From Maratus speciosus (taxonomy: Eukaryota; Arthropoda; Arachnida; Araneae; Salticidae): a stretch of 64,000 nt of DNA. Under the pieces are notes generated by a model. That model made no database searches, was not told the DNA's origin, and saw only the letters and a list, made by a program, of their open reading frames with translations. The translations under genes and the position numbers were made by a program. The DNA lies in NCBI GenBank assembly GCA_963932465.1, contig OZ010791.1, positions 156,792,012 through 156,856,011 on the forward strand, written 5' to 3'. Within the stretch, counting starts at the first letter, position 1. Each line of letters opens with the position of its first letter. Below, in pieces: positions 23,560-34,560 of the stretch.

Positions 23560-23985
23560 TAAAAAATGGAAATTGCACGTCAAACGTGTCAAATGAGGTG
23601 CGTTCGAACTATAACTAGTTTTATAAATATTTTTTGCACCGCATATTGCACTGAATGTCTATTTTAGTGCACTTCATAAGTGAATATCAATTTCATTCTG
23701 TTCGAAAGGCTGTAACATCATTAAAATGCACTTGAAATAAGTTTTTCTCATTAGCCGCAATGTAAAGGAAAACTTTTGACTGTTCCTGCAATCAAACTAT
23801 ACATTCGATTTTCATAAAATTTGAAATGACTCGACAAATTTTTGCAACAATTATATATTTAAAATTTCAGACCATTCAGTTGGGTAGCTTTTGCTCTGAT
23901 ATATGCGGACGGACAGACAGACGGACGGCCTGAACGGCGAATATAGGTGCTAAGTATTTATGTAATTACGAACGCACCTAAAAAG
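23560..23985 (-). mobile_element. Second copy of the GTGCGTTCG-ended element, inverted and short
   Basis: AGGTGCGTTCGAAC at 23596 and CGAACGCACCT near 23979 match the ends of 8727-9812 in opposite orientation, and the outer segment CGTCAAACGTG.CAAATG (23579-23595) is also shared. The interior matches about one unit of the 173-bp repeat (TTTTGACTGTTCCTG, GACAAATTTTTGCAACAATT) and a GGACGGACAGACAGACGGAC box lies at about 23911-23930. It shows that the unit number varies from one to five between copies. Confidence 0.7.
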
Positions 23986-25111
23986 AAACGGTTATTTGTC
24001 TATTAACGGAAAAAGCCTGGTAGCATCGCTGCCAGGAAAATTTCCGTGAATTGAAGAAAATATTTCTGAGAGTGTATGAGATAAATAGAAATTTGTGAAA
24101 ATTTCCAACTCAAATTTCTTCTCAGAGTTGTCAAGTTACTATTAAACAATGCAAAACTTTTTCAAATAGTTTTCAGCATATCGAAGAAAAGTTCTGTTTT
24201 GGAAAAGATTTTGTCTACTACGTCCATATATTCAATGCAATATTATCTGCATTTGATATTAAAATATATGAAATGCACTGTTTTCTTTTCAACAAATACT
24301 CTGCAACCAATTTATGATTATCTTTTCAATCACATGCAGGTAGCATACAGTTCTACCACAATTTTTAAATAGAATATTTCGCCTTATTTAATCACAAAAA
24401 AGCATTACAAATTCTTTAATTTAAATAGTAAAATGAAAACTACTAATGTCTTTTAGTAAACCTTCTTTTTATATATATGTGCAGTTAATTTCAAGGCGTA
24501 ACAGTCCTTTAATTTATTGAAATAGTGGTGTTATACTTTTTTGGATATTCTATGAAGTGAATGCACTTTGGCCATATGCATATCAGGAAACAATTTATCA
24601 AATAATTTTTTTTTCCTAGAACCAATTTTGAATTTCAATTTCAATGTATTTTCTTTTTACATACATAGAAAAGTATCAAATACTTCTCATAACTTCTAAA
24701 GCATTGTGATAAAAATGGAAATCAAGATTGTGCCGAACTCTGTTTCATTTAAATTCCCGGTATAAGTGTAAGTGTTTCAGACATAAAACAAACTCCCATT
24801 CGTGCTACGATGACAATCTGCGAGATGAACATGGGCTTCGTGTTCAATTTAGTTGAAACGGAGAATGTGAGAATGGCGGCGGTACTATATCCTGGAATTT
24901 ATATTTTGCGAATGGAACATGAAGTGTGATAGTACGATACGTTTCATTAGTCTTTCTATTGTTCTATATTTGGCTTTAGAATGATTCCCCATCTTACCAT
25001 CTTAGTATCTTTTTCAATTTTATTTCCTTTTATAATTTAAAATGTTATGCCTAAAATTCATAATATTTCCTAAAACGACATAAAAAAATATATTGTAATC
25101 GTCTTATCGTT
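23986..25111. other. Anonymous stretch, partly less AT-rich
   Basis: No repeat boundary recognised. A 40-codon open frame at about 24801-24920 lies in a slightly GC-richer patch but has no recognised motif and no splice context, so it is not called as a gene. Confidence 0.35.
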
Positions 25112-25590
25112 TAAAATTATAATACTACTGTGCAAAGCATTTTGCTGTGTGGCGCAGAGACATGGACATTAAATCTCCAGCTAAAAAAGGAACTCTTCTC
25201 TACCGAAATGGACTTCTGGCGAAAATCAGCGAGAAAGTATAGGCTGGATAAAATTAGAAACTCAAGAATATGTGAAATAATGCAAGTCAAACAAAATGTT
25301 GTTAATACAGTCGAATATAGCAAGCTTAGATGTGGTATGGTTATGTCCGCAGAACGAAAGAGGAACACCTTCCTAAAATTATCTTTGAATGGTGTCCAGA
25401 CGGCAAACGTAAGAGGGGAAGATCGAGGATGACTTGGCAAAGTTCTATTCAAGAGACAATGAATGTATATAGGTTAAAGGATGAAATTACTCTGGACAAA
25501 GAGCGATGTAAAGGATCTCTCAAAACTATTTTTATAGGTTGAGGAAACCCACTGTTTAGTGGAAACTCCCGAAGAAGAAGAAGATCGTTT
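25112..25590 (+). pseudogene. 5'-truncated non-LTR retrotransposon, C-terminal tail
   Basis: The frame from about 25115 contains LLCGAETWTL, EMDFWRKSAR and RLDKIRNSRI, the recognisable tail that follows the reverse transcriptase domain in several LINE clades of arthropods. Near 25330 a frameshift moves the match to another frame, which continues WYGYVRRT, LPKIIFEWCP and KRKRGRSRMTW and ends at a stop at 25540-25542. So the segment holds roughly the last 140 residues of the polyprotein with at least one indel. No endonuclease or catalytic RT motif is present, consistent with 5' truncation. A GAAGAAGAAGAAG simple tail follows at about 25572-25585, as expected for a LINE 3' end. Not functional. 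The clade cannot be fixed from this tail. Confidence 0.8.
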
Positions 25591-25721
25591 AAAAAATGCC
25601 ATTTGATATGAGGGAAAAAATGTGGATAATTTATACATGGAATAAACTGCCATTCATATGATTTGCATTCATGCATGTTTAAAAATTAATAAAACGTGTA
25701 ATTCTAAGGAACGTCATAGAA

Positions 25722-25724
<3 letters not shown>

Positions 25725-25768
<44 letters not shown>
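25725..25768 (+). repeat. Poly-A tract, ~45 bp
   Basis: Uninterrupted run of A about 140 bp beyond the LINE tail. It may be the tail of another retrotransposed sequence; length is likely unreliable in assembly. Confidence 0.9.
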
Positions 25769-25770
<2 letters not shown>

Positions 25771-26429
25771 GAATGATAAGCATTCAATCAAGCTTAATTA
25801 AATATTGATCTGAGCCTGTTTTATAGTAGACATGACTATGTTTATTTAATGCAATTATAATTACCACAGCAGTTATAAAATCAACACAAAGCTTAATAAC
25901 GATCTTTCTCAAACTAGTTAAAATTTATTTATTTTTAAAAACTTTGACTACATTTGTTAAATTATATAAAAAAACACTATAAAATGGTCTTCATAAATAT
26001 TTGATTACCTTAACCGTTTCCTGCACTCGAAAAGTGATATTTCAACAACTACTTTACTGCTGACTGTATTTCATAACCCGCACATACAATAAAACAAAAC
26101 AAATCCTTCTTTCTTGATAGATTTTATTCACGTGCCAGTGTGGGCTAAGGGGAATAAATACATTGTATTTTTTTATTTGAAAAGATATATTTTACTTCCT
26201 CCCTCCTCGCGCTAAAACGCAATAACATCTGTAAGTGTAGATGATGCAGATCTTCAATGTTGTCAATTGAGAATTTCTTTATCCTTTTTCTTAGCTTCCT
26301 TTCATAATCTGGGTGAATGTCCTTTCTCCATAATCGGTATTTTTTTCAAAATATTTTTTTCTACAAATGCTATTTATAAATATATCACGTGAAAAGTTTT
26401 CTTTTACGTATTAAGTAACTCTAAAAGGC

Positions 26430-26520
26430 AATGGTTCCCAACCTTTTATTGACCTCGTCCCACTGAAGCACCTATAAAATGACAATGCCCCTCACCCCTC
26501 ACCCCATAAAATATATTTCT
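26430..26520 (+). mobile_element. hAT-like terminal fragment
   Basis: CAATGGTTCCCAACCTTTT at about 26449 closely resembles the CAGTGGTTCCCAACC ends of Charlie/Zaphod-type hAT elements, and the following text is pyrimidine-rich with CCCCTCACCCCTCACCCC. No matching opposite end was found nearby, so it is probably a relic. Confidence 0.45.
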
Positions 26521-26742
26521 TAGTACCTTAAACGGGGTTGAATTTCATATGGAGAGAGACAGAAACAATTTTATTGTTTTTTTGCCAACTTACCTTAGTG
26601 TACAATAAAAATATTGTACAGTCAGTATTTTTATCTTTATAACATTTCTTGAAGAGGATCTCACATATGGCCTTAAATTTAACAGTGTTTATACATTTTA
26701 TAATAGATATTAATTATTTATTAGGAAATAGAAAATACGAAG

Positions 26743-27255
26743 GCGTCAGTGGTAGGTCACAAAAGTCAATAAAAAAAGGGAAATCAAGATACATACTTAA
26801 AAAGCATCTTTATTTCTCTATATAATCGTCATTTACATTGATACATTTGTCCCATCTCTTTATGAGTTTTTTAATACCTGCTACATAAAAGGCTTTGGAC
26901 TACATTCTCAGCCATCTGTGTACCTTACATTCAACGTCTGCATCAGTCGGCTGTAGGCTAAACCATGTGAAAACCCTGTTGCAGCTGCTAATGTTGTCTA
27001 TTGTTGTTCGCCTGTCAGCTCTAACCATTTCCTTAACCTTCCGCACTGTTTCTTCTGTCGCAATCTCAACAACGTGATCACTTCGTTCTTCGTCAACAAC
27101 TTTTGAACGTCCCTGCTCATCTTGTACAACTGTTGTATCATAAACTCGAAATTGATATCTTACAATTGGACAGTGCAGCCACCTATTGGCATATTTGGAA
27201 ACAATATACTATTAATTTCCGAACTCTCATATCGGTTAATGACCTACTTACTGAC
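26743..27255 (-). mobile_element. Deleted mariner-like element
   Basis: GTCAGTGGTAGGTCA at the left and TGACCTACTTACTGAC at the right form short inverted ends. Between them is a single minus-strand frame with mariner-type N- and C-terminal remnants (see pseudogene at 26810-27160). At about 0.5 kb it is far shorter than an intact mariner of about 1.3 kb, so the middle of the transposase is deleted. Confidence 0.55.
26810..27160 (-). pseudogene. mariner-family transposase, internally deleted, with stop codon
   Basis: Read from about 27160 leftwards, one frame gives GRSKVVDEE and VRKVKEMVRADRRTTID, like the region after the first helix-turn-helix of mariner transposases. It then jumps to VHRWLRM, a TAG stop, and SKAFYVAGIKKL, RWDKCINVNDDYIEK and a final stop. 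The last part matches the C-terminus common to mariner/SETMAR-type transposases (WL..K.FY..GI.KL..RW.KC). The catalytic DDD core lies in the deleted middle. Non-functional; it could still be mobilised in trans if its ends are intact. Confidence 0.65.
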
Positions 27256-27803
27256 TTTCACTAGTACTTTTGGACACTCTAAAATTTCATTATAAATAAG
27301 ACCAAATATGGCTTTACACAAGAATAAAAATGCATTTCTTTCCCATCATAACTCACGTGTATAGTCCGATTTTAAAATTTAATGTATATGCCACAATATG
27401 TATTTATTTACCGTGTGTGAGGTCTGCACTAGAGCCATACGAAATTTACTGTTTGAGCCATTCATTTTTAACGTGGGTAATGTCCATTTTATGTTATTGA
27501 TAAGTAATCACTTTGAAAATTAACGCATTTGAAATATCGTTCACCAAATTAAAGGACTAGGGCGAAATTTATTTTGATATTAAAAGATGTTTATTGTGAA
27601 TTGATTAAAAATATAATATTTTTGTTAATTTGTAATAAGATTTAACTAATTAATAATGGTGTTTTTTTATTAAATGGACTTGACCCACTTTTTTTACCCA
27701 TTTCCTTTTTTGATGCACATTTGACTTTTATGCATTTTATAAAATTTGTAGTACCCCGTTCAGCTATTTCATATACTTTTTAGATTAAATGTGTTCAAGA
27801 ATC

Positions 27804-27895
27804 AATACAATAAGATACACTTATAAGCAGTTTCATGTATAAAAGATTCTATACAGTAAGATACACTTATAAGTATTTTCATGTATAAAAGATTT
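27804..27895 (+). repeat. 46-bp tandem duplication
   Basis: TAAGATACACTTATAAG recurs at 27811 and 27857, each followed by TTTCATGTATAAAAGATT. Two copies. Confidence 0.8.
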
Positions 27896-29069
27896 TTCAT
27901 GTGACATATAGCAGAAGGAATGGAAGCACAAGTCTTATTCAATAAATAGTCGAAAATAAACAGCTTGAGAATAAACTGCTCTAAAGTAAAAGTTTTTTTT
28001 ATTCTTCTAATTGTACAACGTTTTCCGAACGAAGGTTCAGCTATATTCCGCATTATTGCTTTATCTGGTATAATGCAGAGTAAATTAAGATTATCCATAT
28101 CATAATAAGTAAGGATATTTTTTAATTTTTATCGTTTTATTTAAAGAAATCTATATTTCCGAATTTTCAAAATAATGATGTTGTAATACATGGCTTAAAA
28201 AACACGGAAATTCGTAGATGGTGGAAAAATAAATAGTGTATTTACGCTTCAGAAGAACGATATTTACACTTATGAAGTCCTCCCTCACAAAATCATTGAT
28301 TGTTTGATAATGTTATGCATATTATTTAGATAAACAAATCATCAGTTTGATATTGAATATCTACATATTGAATATTTTAAATTATCTCACTTAAAGGTGA
28401 ATGCTTACGAATGTCATTATCAGCAGCTGATAATTTTATTGAATAGCAAGCCATAAAGCACGTGTATTGATTGACGCTAATGGAAAGAAATGTTATTACA
28501 TCAAATTCTCATTTTTCCCTTATACATCAGGGGTTTTTATCACCATATTTTCTTTTATGTTCACAAATAATAATAAGCTTTTTTGAGCTCCAGTTGATAT
28601 GCAAATTATAATAATGTTAAAGTTTTATTTTATTCTCCTTGTTTAGGAATATTTTTGAAAAGAGATACATATAAAAGAAGAAGTTGTTATATTCCATCGT
28701 TATAATCAGCGCAGTCTCGTCTAGGTTGAGTATAAAACACATTCAAATGATTATATTTTCGAAGATATGACACTTTACGGGATTCACTTATGTATGATAC
28801 TTTATAAAAATTTTATATAAACTTCAAAATAAGAAAATTTCCAATTTCTACAATTATTTCTAATCGATGATCTAATTTTCACATTAAAAGAAAAAAAAAG
28901 CAATTTAACAAATTACAACGACCATTTGGAAAATGATTTTTTCAAAGACTAAAATTTAAGACATAAAAAATCGCACGGAGTTGATCATACATTACGTACA
29001 CCATGAATTAAACATTAATAGTGTTACACGTAAAAATTACAAGCGACAAAAATTGCCTGCGACTCGTAC

Positions 29070-29128
29070 GTATTCACCTAAAACTTACGTATTATCCACC
29101 TGAAACTTACGTATTATCCACGCATTTC
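29070..29128 (+). repeat. Short tandem duplication
   Basis: AAAACTTACGTATTATCCAC and GAAACTTACGTATTATCCAC lie side by side with a period of about 26 bp. Confidence 0.8.
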
Positions 29129-29377
29129 ATTGGCTGTTCGGGAAAAGGCTTTTCCATCGTCAGATTTCTTGGAAATCTGACTACCCATTTTAAATGAAAT
29201 TTCATTCTTAAATTTCTAAACATCCCACAATATTACTTTTTACACCGTCGTATAGAGAAAAAAATGTACTTTGAAATGCAATTTATTTGAAAGCTGTGTC
29301 TCAATTTTTTTCTGAGTTATTAATTTTTTTTTTAGCTTTTATTACTTTTTTGTCATAGTGGCAACAGAAGTATCCAT

Positions 29378-29597
29378 CTCTGTTAAAAGTAAAGGGAAAT
29401 GCAAATTACTGTATAGACCAATCAAAAAACGAATAAAATTCGGATTAAACCAATAAAAAGCTTCAGATATGCTTTTGATTCCCTACCCTCTGTTAAAAGT
29501 AAAGGGAAATACAGATTACTGTATAGACCAATCAAAAAACGAATAAACTTCGGATTAAACCAATAAAAAGTTTCAGATATGCTTTTGATTTCCTACC
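29378..29597 (+). repeat. 110-bp tandem duplication
   Basis: CTCTGTTAAAAGTAAAGGG starts at 29378 and 29488. The two copies remain nearly identical over 110 bp, including GTATAGACCAATCAAAAAAC and TCAGATATGCTTTTGATT, so the duplication is recent or conserved. The 69-codon minus-strand frame overlapping it is not protein-like. Confidence 0.85.
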
Positions 29598-31975
29598 CTG
29601 ACGAGAACAATAACTATTTTTCCAAATGGTTAAAAAGAAAACTCTTTTGTTGGTAGCTATGTGAATCTTACGTTGGGATAGGAAAAATAATATTCGTCTA
29701 CGTGTTCGCCCATCAACATCTTTAAACCCGCATGATAACACTACAAATACTCATTCTATGCTTTTACACACATAAAATGACACAATAGATTACATAAAAA
29801 ATATTTTTCTGAAACTGGCATTTTAAGAAGCTAGTCAGTTTAAGATCACATATATGGATCTAAAGTTACTAGGCTTCTAAAATATTAATTTAATTATAAA
29901 TGACCTAGTTCCACATAGTAAGAAACTTAATGCTTTACATAAGTTAAGAATTAACGAAGCTTAAACTTACTCTCGTTTATTTATTTATTTATTTGCTGTA
30001 ATGTGTCTAAGTTACATAATCATGAAAATTAGTTTCTTTGGCCCCGTTCTTTTGGAGACATTTTGCAAAATTAGATGAAAACAAGTTTTAGTAAATAAGG
30101 ATATTAGCGTTCTCATTTCTGATTCTGACATTTATCAATGTAGTTTTGACACTTTGTATCCCAAATAAGGAATTCAAGAAAATTTCATTTTCGAAAGCAT
30201 TTTTCGTGAATTTTGGAAACTACATTAGAAGATTTACACAATCATTTAATAAATTTTAGAAGGATTTTGCCAATTAAAATTAATTAATTAAATTTGAATT
30301 TATAGGGATTTCGTGCACTATTTATAACTCCACTCAAATCTTTTATTTAAAATCTTTTTTTTTTAGTATTTTGTAGAATTAGGAAATGTATAAATATACA
30401 ATAGAAATATAGAAATGTTTCCTAAATGGAACTTTTCCCCACAATCTTTCAACGTCAAGAAAGCTGAAAAGATGCAAATGAAAAAGAAATAATCCATTTA
30501 AATATATATATATATTTTTTTTTTTTTTTGTGTAGACAATAATGATTTAAAACAAGATAAAGTAAAGTATCTAATAACTCATTCTAAACTATATTACTAC
30601 TAATCGATAGATCAAATTTATTTTATAATAAGTTATTTTAATGGTACTTTAAAATACCATCAGGGCATAAAGGGTTAAAGTACAATGAGAAAAAAAAAAT
30701 GCTGTATAAAAGTACAAATAAAAACTAAAAAAAAAAGTCCATGTGTATGGACTTCACGATTAAAGAAACTACAGGCTAATTTACAGTAAAATGGCAAATG
30801 TGATAGTTATAATTAGAAACAAAAATAGTCATTGTATCTTTTTTTCATTTTTTTTTTCAGAATTGCAACAGTTTTTTCAAGAAGTATCTACAAAACAAAA
30901 ACAAAATTAAATTTTAATGACTTTTTTTCTGAAATAGGATTTCTCAGGTAAAACAAATAATTGGATACAAAAATGCAATAGGGGAGTTAATGTTAACAAT
31001 ATTATATGAATCGAAACATTCCTTAAAAATTGGTTACATAGAAGATTTTAATTGCAATGATTTATAAAATAAAGCATAATTTTGGAAGTTTTTATTTTAT
31101 TTATTTATGCTAAAAAAACACATTTCCCTGATGGTCGCATATCAATTTAATCAGCTTCTGATAATGATGTAGGAAAAAGGGAAAGAAGGAGAATATATAA
31201 TTCTACGCATAAGAACTATCATATGTTTGTGCGATAATCTTTTAAATGAATAATTTTTACTTCTTCCAGAAATTTCCTCTAGAAATTTCCTCAGTTCAGT
31301 TAATTAACGCATACATATAATGCAAAAGATTGCCATAATCAACTTGTAATCTATTTTATCCAATAATGTTTTCAAAACAGTTGTTACACGAAAGTGAAAA
31401 TGACAGAGAATAAAGCAAAACCACTTTTATTTCTAGAATATTTGTCGTATTTATTGCATATTGGTGATTCTGAATTAAATGGAATGATTTATATGTCTCC
31501 TACAAATATTGTATAGTCGTTGTATTTTGATAGCATATCGCAAGATCAATCCATCTTCTGTATTAGGCACGTCGAAAGGATATGTTCGTGTTTTACAGCA
31601 TGCATATGTAGAGAGTTTACAGTATTTAAACGATATTATTTGACAAGTACACCTGCTTTTGTTACAGTTGGAGTTACTTAAAATATTTAATACAGAACAA
31701 GGCGAATCGTTTCAGTGTTAATCTCGTTCTAGTCTTGTTTTTTCACATTTCTCATTACTTTATTCATGTATTAAATTTTGTTAAGAATGAGACATTTCGA
31801 GACACTTCGAGAAAACTGTAACGGAACTTCGCCATTTAAAAAAAGTGTACGAATTAAACAATTTAAAAAACGCAACACATTTGAAAATTAGACTTCAGTT
31901 ATTGCCGTCCATAATCAGAGAAATATTCTAATCGTTTAGTGCACCCATGCTCTGTATTTCTGTGCATATGTCGTA

Positions 31976-32120
31976 GGCTAATTGAGAAATCCGGCTCTTT
32001 GCAAACAGCCTAGGCTTTTTGCAAAGAGCCGGGCTAATTGCAGAATCCATCTCCCTTTTTCCAATTAGCCTGATATTATTCAGGCTTATTGCAAAGAGCC
32101 TAGAAAGCGTTAGGCTAATT
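31976..32120. repeat. Terminal module of foldback element, left (mirror at 36237-36380)
   Basis: Dense short motifs in both orientations: GGCTAATTG at 31977, 32032 and 32112; its complement CAATTAGCC at 32062; and a hairpin CTCTTTGCAAA / TTTGCAAAGAG around CAGCCTAGGC at 31995-32028. TTGCAAAGAGCC occurs again at 32089-32100. The mirrored copy is at 36237-36380. Clustered inverted short motifs at a terminus look like repeated protein-binding sites for a transposase; this is inference. Confidence 0.6.
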
Positions 32121-32596
32121 GAAAAATGACCACTTATTATCCGATCAGGGGGATATTTTTAGCTCACAGGCTATCAAAACCTGGGAGCTTATGTGCCGCC
32201 GATTCTGTATGTACATGTGTACGTACGTACGTAAGTACTTAATACGATAACTCTTGATAGAAATATCCGATTTGCTTCAATTTTTTTTCTAGGTTCATTC
32301 TGATAAGGTGCTTCCCTGATTAGTTTTTGGGGTTCATTGGCCAAGGATAAAGGGGGAAAAGGGGGCTGTTCACCTTAATTCAGATAAATCGGTTTTCCAT
32401 GATGAATTATTCGATTTGCTCCAAATTTGGTATACAGTTTACTAAGTTAAGGAGCTGCCTTGATTAGATTTGGAGCTTCATTAGTTACATATAAAGGGAG
32501 GAAAGGGGGCTACCCCCCCCCCCGTAATTTAGATAAATGGGTTTTTCATGCAAAAATATGCGATTTGCAATAAATTTGGTATACCGGTTAATTATG

Positions 32597-33020
32597 TTAA
32601 GGGTGTATTCCGATCCAAACTGCTTATTTTCTGATTCATTTTAAAATTCATTTTTGCTCTCAGACGCATCAAACGTGGAAATTCTCTTATTTAGAAACTA
32701 TATAATGTGCGGTGCTTTTTAATTTTTTGATAAATGCAGAAAATACTGTAAAAAACGCTGTCAAAGTTGGCATTTTGAACCGAATTTTCCGAAGCGGGCG
32801 ATCTGGGAATGAAAAAAATGGTCATACTGAGAAAATAATTGTTTAAAAATCAAATTCTAATGAATTGAGCTGAAAATGAAATCACACGGAATGTTAAACA
32901 TGTCTTCAGAAATCACCCCAGCAAGTTTCGTGTTTTTACTTTTAAAAATGAGTCTGAAAATGCCTCAGAAAATTTCGAGCTGTTGAGGGTGGAAAAATAA
33001 TTTTTCGAATACACCCTTAA
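32597..33020. mobile_element. TTAA-target MITE inside foldback arm
   Basis: TTAA at 32597-32600 and 33017-33020 flank GGGTGTATTC at the left and GAATACACCC at the right. Uninterrupted units of the same arm read TATGTTAAGGAGCTTCCCTG, which is the empty site with one TTAA. The 416-bp interior has no coding frame. TTAA duplication fits piggyBac-type transposition. Diverged relatives lie at about 56214-56490 (minus orientation relative to this copy) and near 50815-50870. It entered after the foldback arm had formed its tandem units. Confidence 0.85.
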
Positions 33021-34049
33021 GCAGCTTCCCTGATTACATTTGGAAGATCATTATTATGTATAAAGGGGGAAAAGGGGGGGGTGCAATTGCCTCTCCCCTT
33101 AATTTAGATAAATGCGTTTTTCATGTAGAATTATTCGATTAGCTCAAATTTGGTATACTGGTTTATTATGTTAAGGAGATGGCTTGATTAGATTTGGAGG
33201 TTCATTAGTTAAATATAAAGGAGGAAAAGGGGGGGTACCCCCCCTTAATTTAGGTAAATGGGTTTTTAATGCAAAATTATTCGATTTTCTCCAAATTTCG
33301 TATACCGGTTATTTATGTTAAGGAGCTTCCGTGATTAGATTTAGAAGTTCATTAGTTAAGTATAAAGGAAGGAAAGGGGGGGCTACACCCTCCCCGCTTA
33401 AGTTAGATAAATGGGTTTTTCATGCAGAGTTATTCGATTTGCTCCAAATTTCGTATACCGGTTATTTATGTTAAGGAGCTTCCCTGATTAGATTTGGAGG
33501 TTCATTAGTTAAGTATAAAGGGAGGAAAGGGGGGTCTTGACCCCCCCCCCCTTAATTTACATAAATGGGTTTTTCATGCAGAGTTATTCGATCTGCTTCA
33601 AATTTCATATACCGGTTTATTATGTTAAGGAGCTTCCCTTATTTGATTTGGAGGTTCATTAGTTAAGTATAAAGGGACGAAAGGTCGACTACCCCCCCCC
33701 CCTCCCATAATTTAGATAAATGGGTTTTTCATGCAGAGTTATTCGATTTGCTCCAAATTTCGTATACCGGTTTATTATGTTAAGGAGCTGCCTTGATTAG
33801 ATTTGGATATTTATTGGTTAAGTATAAAGGAGGGACAAGGGCTAGTGTCCCCTTAATTCAGATAAATGAGTTTTTCATACAGAATTACTCGATTTGCTTC
33901 AAATTAGATATACCAGTATACTACGATATGGCTTGCTTCATTTGATTTGGAAGTTCATTGGTTAAGCATAAAAGGGGGAAAGGGGGCAATTGCCCCTTTC
34001 CTTAGTTTAGATAAATGGGTTTTCTTGCAGAATTATCTGATTTAGTTTA

Positions 34050-34560
34050 ATTTTTTTTCAACCGGATCCGAACTTGAAGGTTCCATTTGAAGTCAACCCG
34101 AAAACCGACCACAACCAGGTCTCGGATTGAGTTCAATTAGAACTTTCAGGTTCGGATCGGGTTGCCGGTGGACGGAGATTATTTTGTCTAGCTTGCATCG
34201 GGTTATAGTTCTTTGGAATATTTTTGTCGGTTAAGATTTGGTTCGAGACGGGTTTCAGGTTGACTTCGAATGGAATTTTTAGGTTCTGGTAGCGTTGCGT
34301 GTCCACGGAAACTAATTTGTCTTGTTCGGATCCGGTTATGGATCTTTGGAATATTTTTGTCGGTTATCAGATTTGGTTCGGGATTTCAGGTTTTTTCAAA
34401 TGGAACTCTCAGGTTCGGGTCGGGTTGCATGTAGACTGAAATTATTTTGTCTTGCTCGGATCGGGGTACGGTCAGTTGTAATTTATTTTTCGGGTTTGGG
34501 TAGGGTATGCGTTAATAAACCTAATAAAAAGAAAATTGCCCAGTTAAACTGATGGCATTG
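34050..34560. repeat. Central spacer of foldback element with ~142-bp repeat
   Basis: TTTGGAATATTTTTGTCGGTTA recurs with a spacing of about 142 bp (near 34212 and 34354), as do GGTTCGG.TCGGGTTG and ATTATTTTGTCT. The base composition is richer in G on the plus strand than the arms. The 76-codon frame at 34322-34552 reads through these repeats; its composition does not suggest a protein. Confidence 0.6.

Larger units (their letters stand above)
27256..31965. other. 4.7 kb of gene-free AT-rich DNA
   Basis: No gene, RNA gene or intact transposon was recognised. Only small local duplications (27804, 29070, 29378), simple AT tracts (about 30505-30530) and short A/T runs are present. The 98-codon frame at 27802-28098 overlaps the 46-bp duplication and is not protein-like. 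Confidence 0.5.

Noticed and set aside
24801..24920. 40-codon frame in a GC-richer patch
   Set aside because: No splice sites, promoter or recognised motif; length is within chance.
25117..25452. 111-codon minus-strand frame
   Set aside because: Antisense shadow of the LINE C-terminal remnant.
31976..32120. Terminal hairpins as tRNA or riboswitch
   Set aside because: Mirrored at the other end of a transposon-like structure, so they are element termini.
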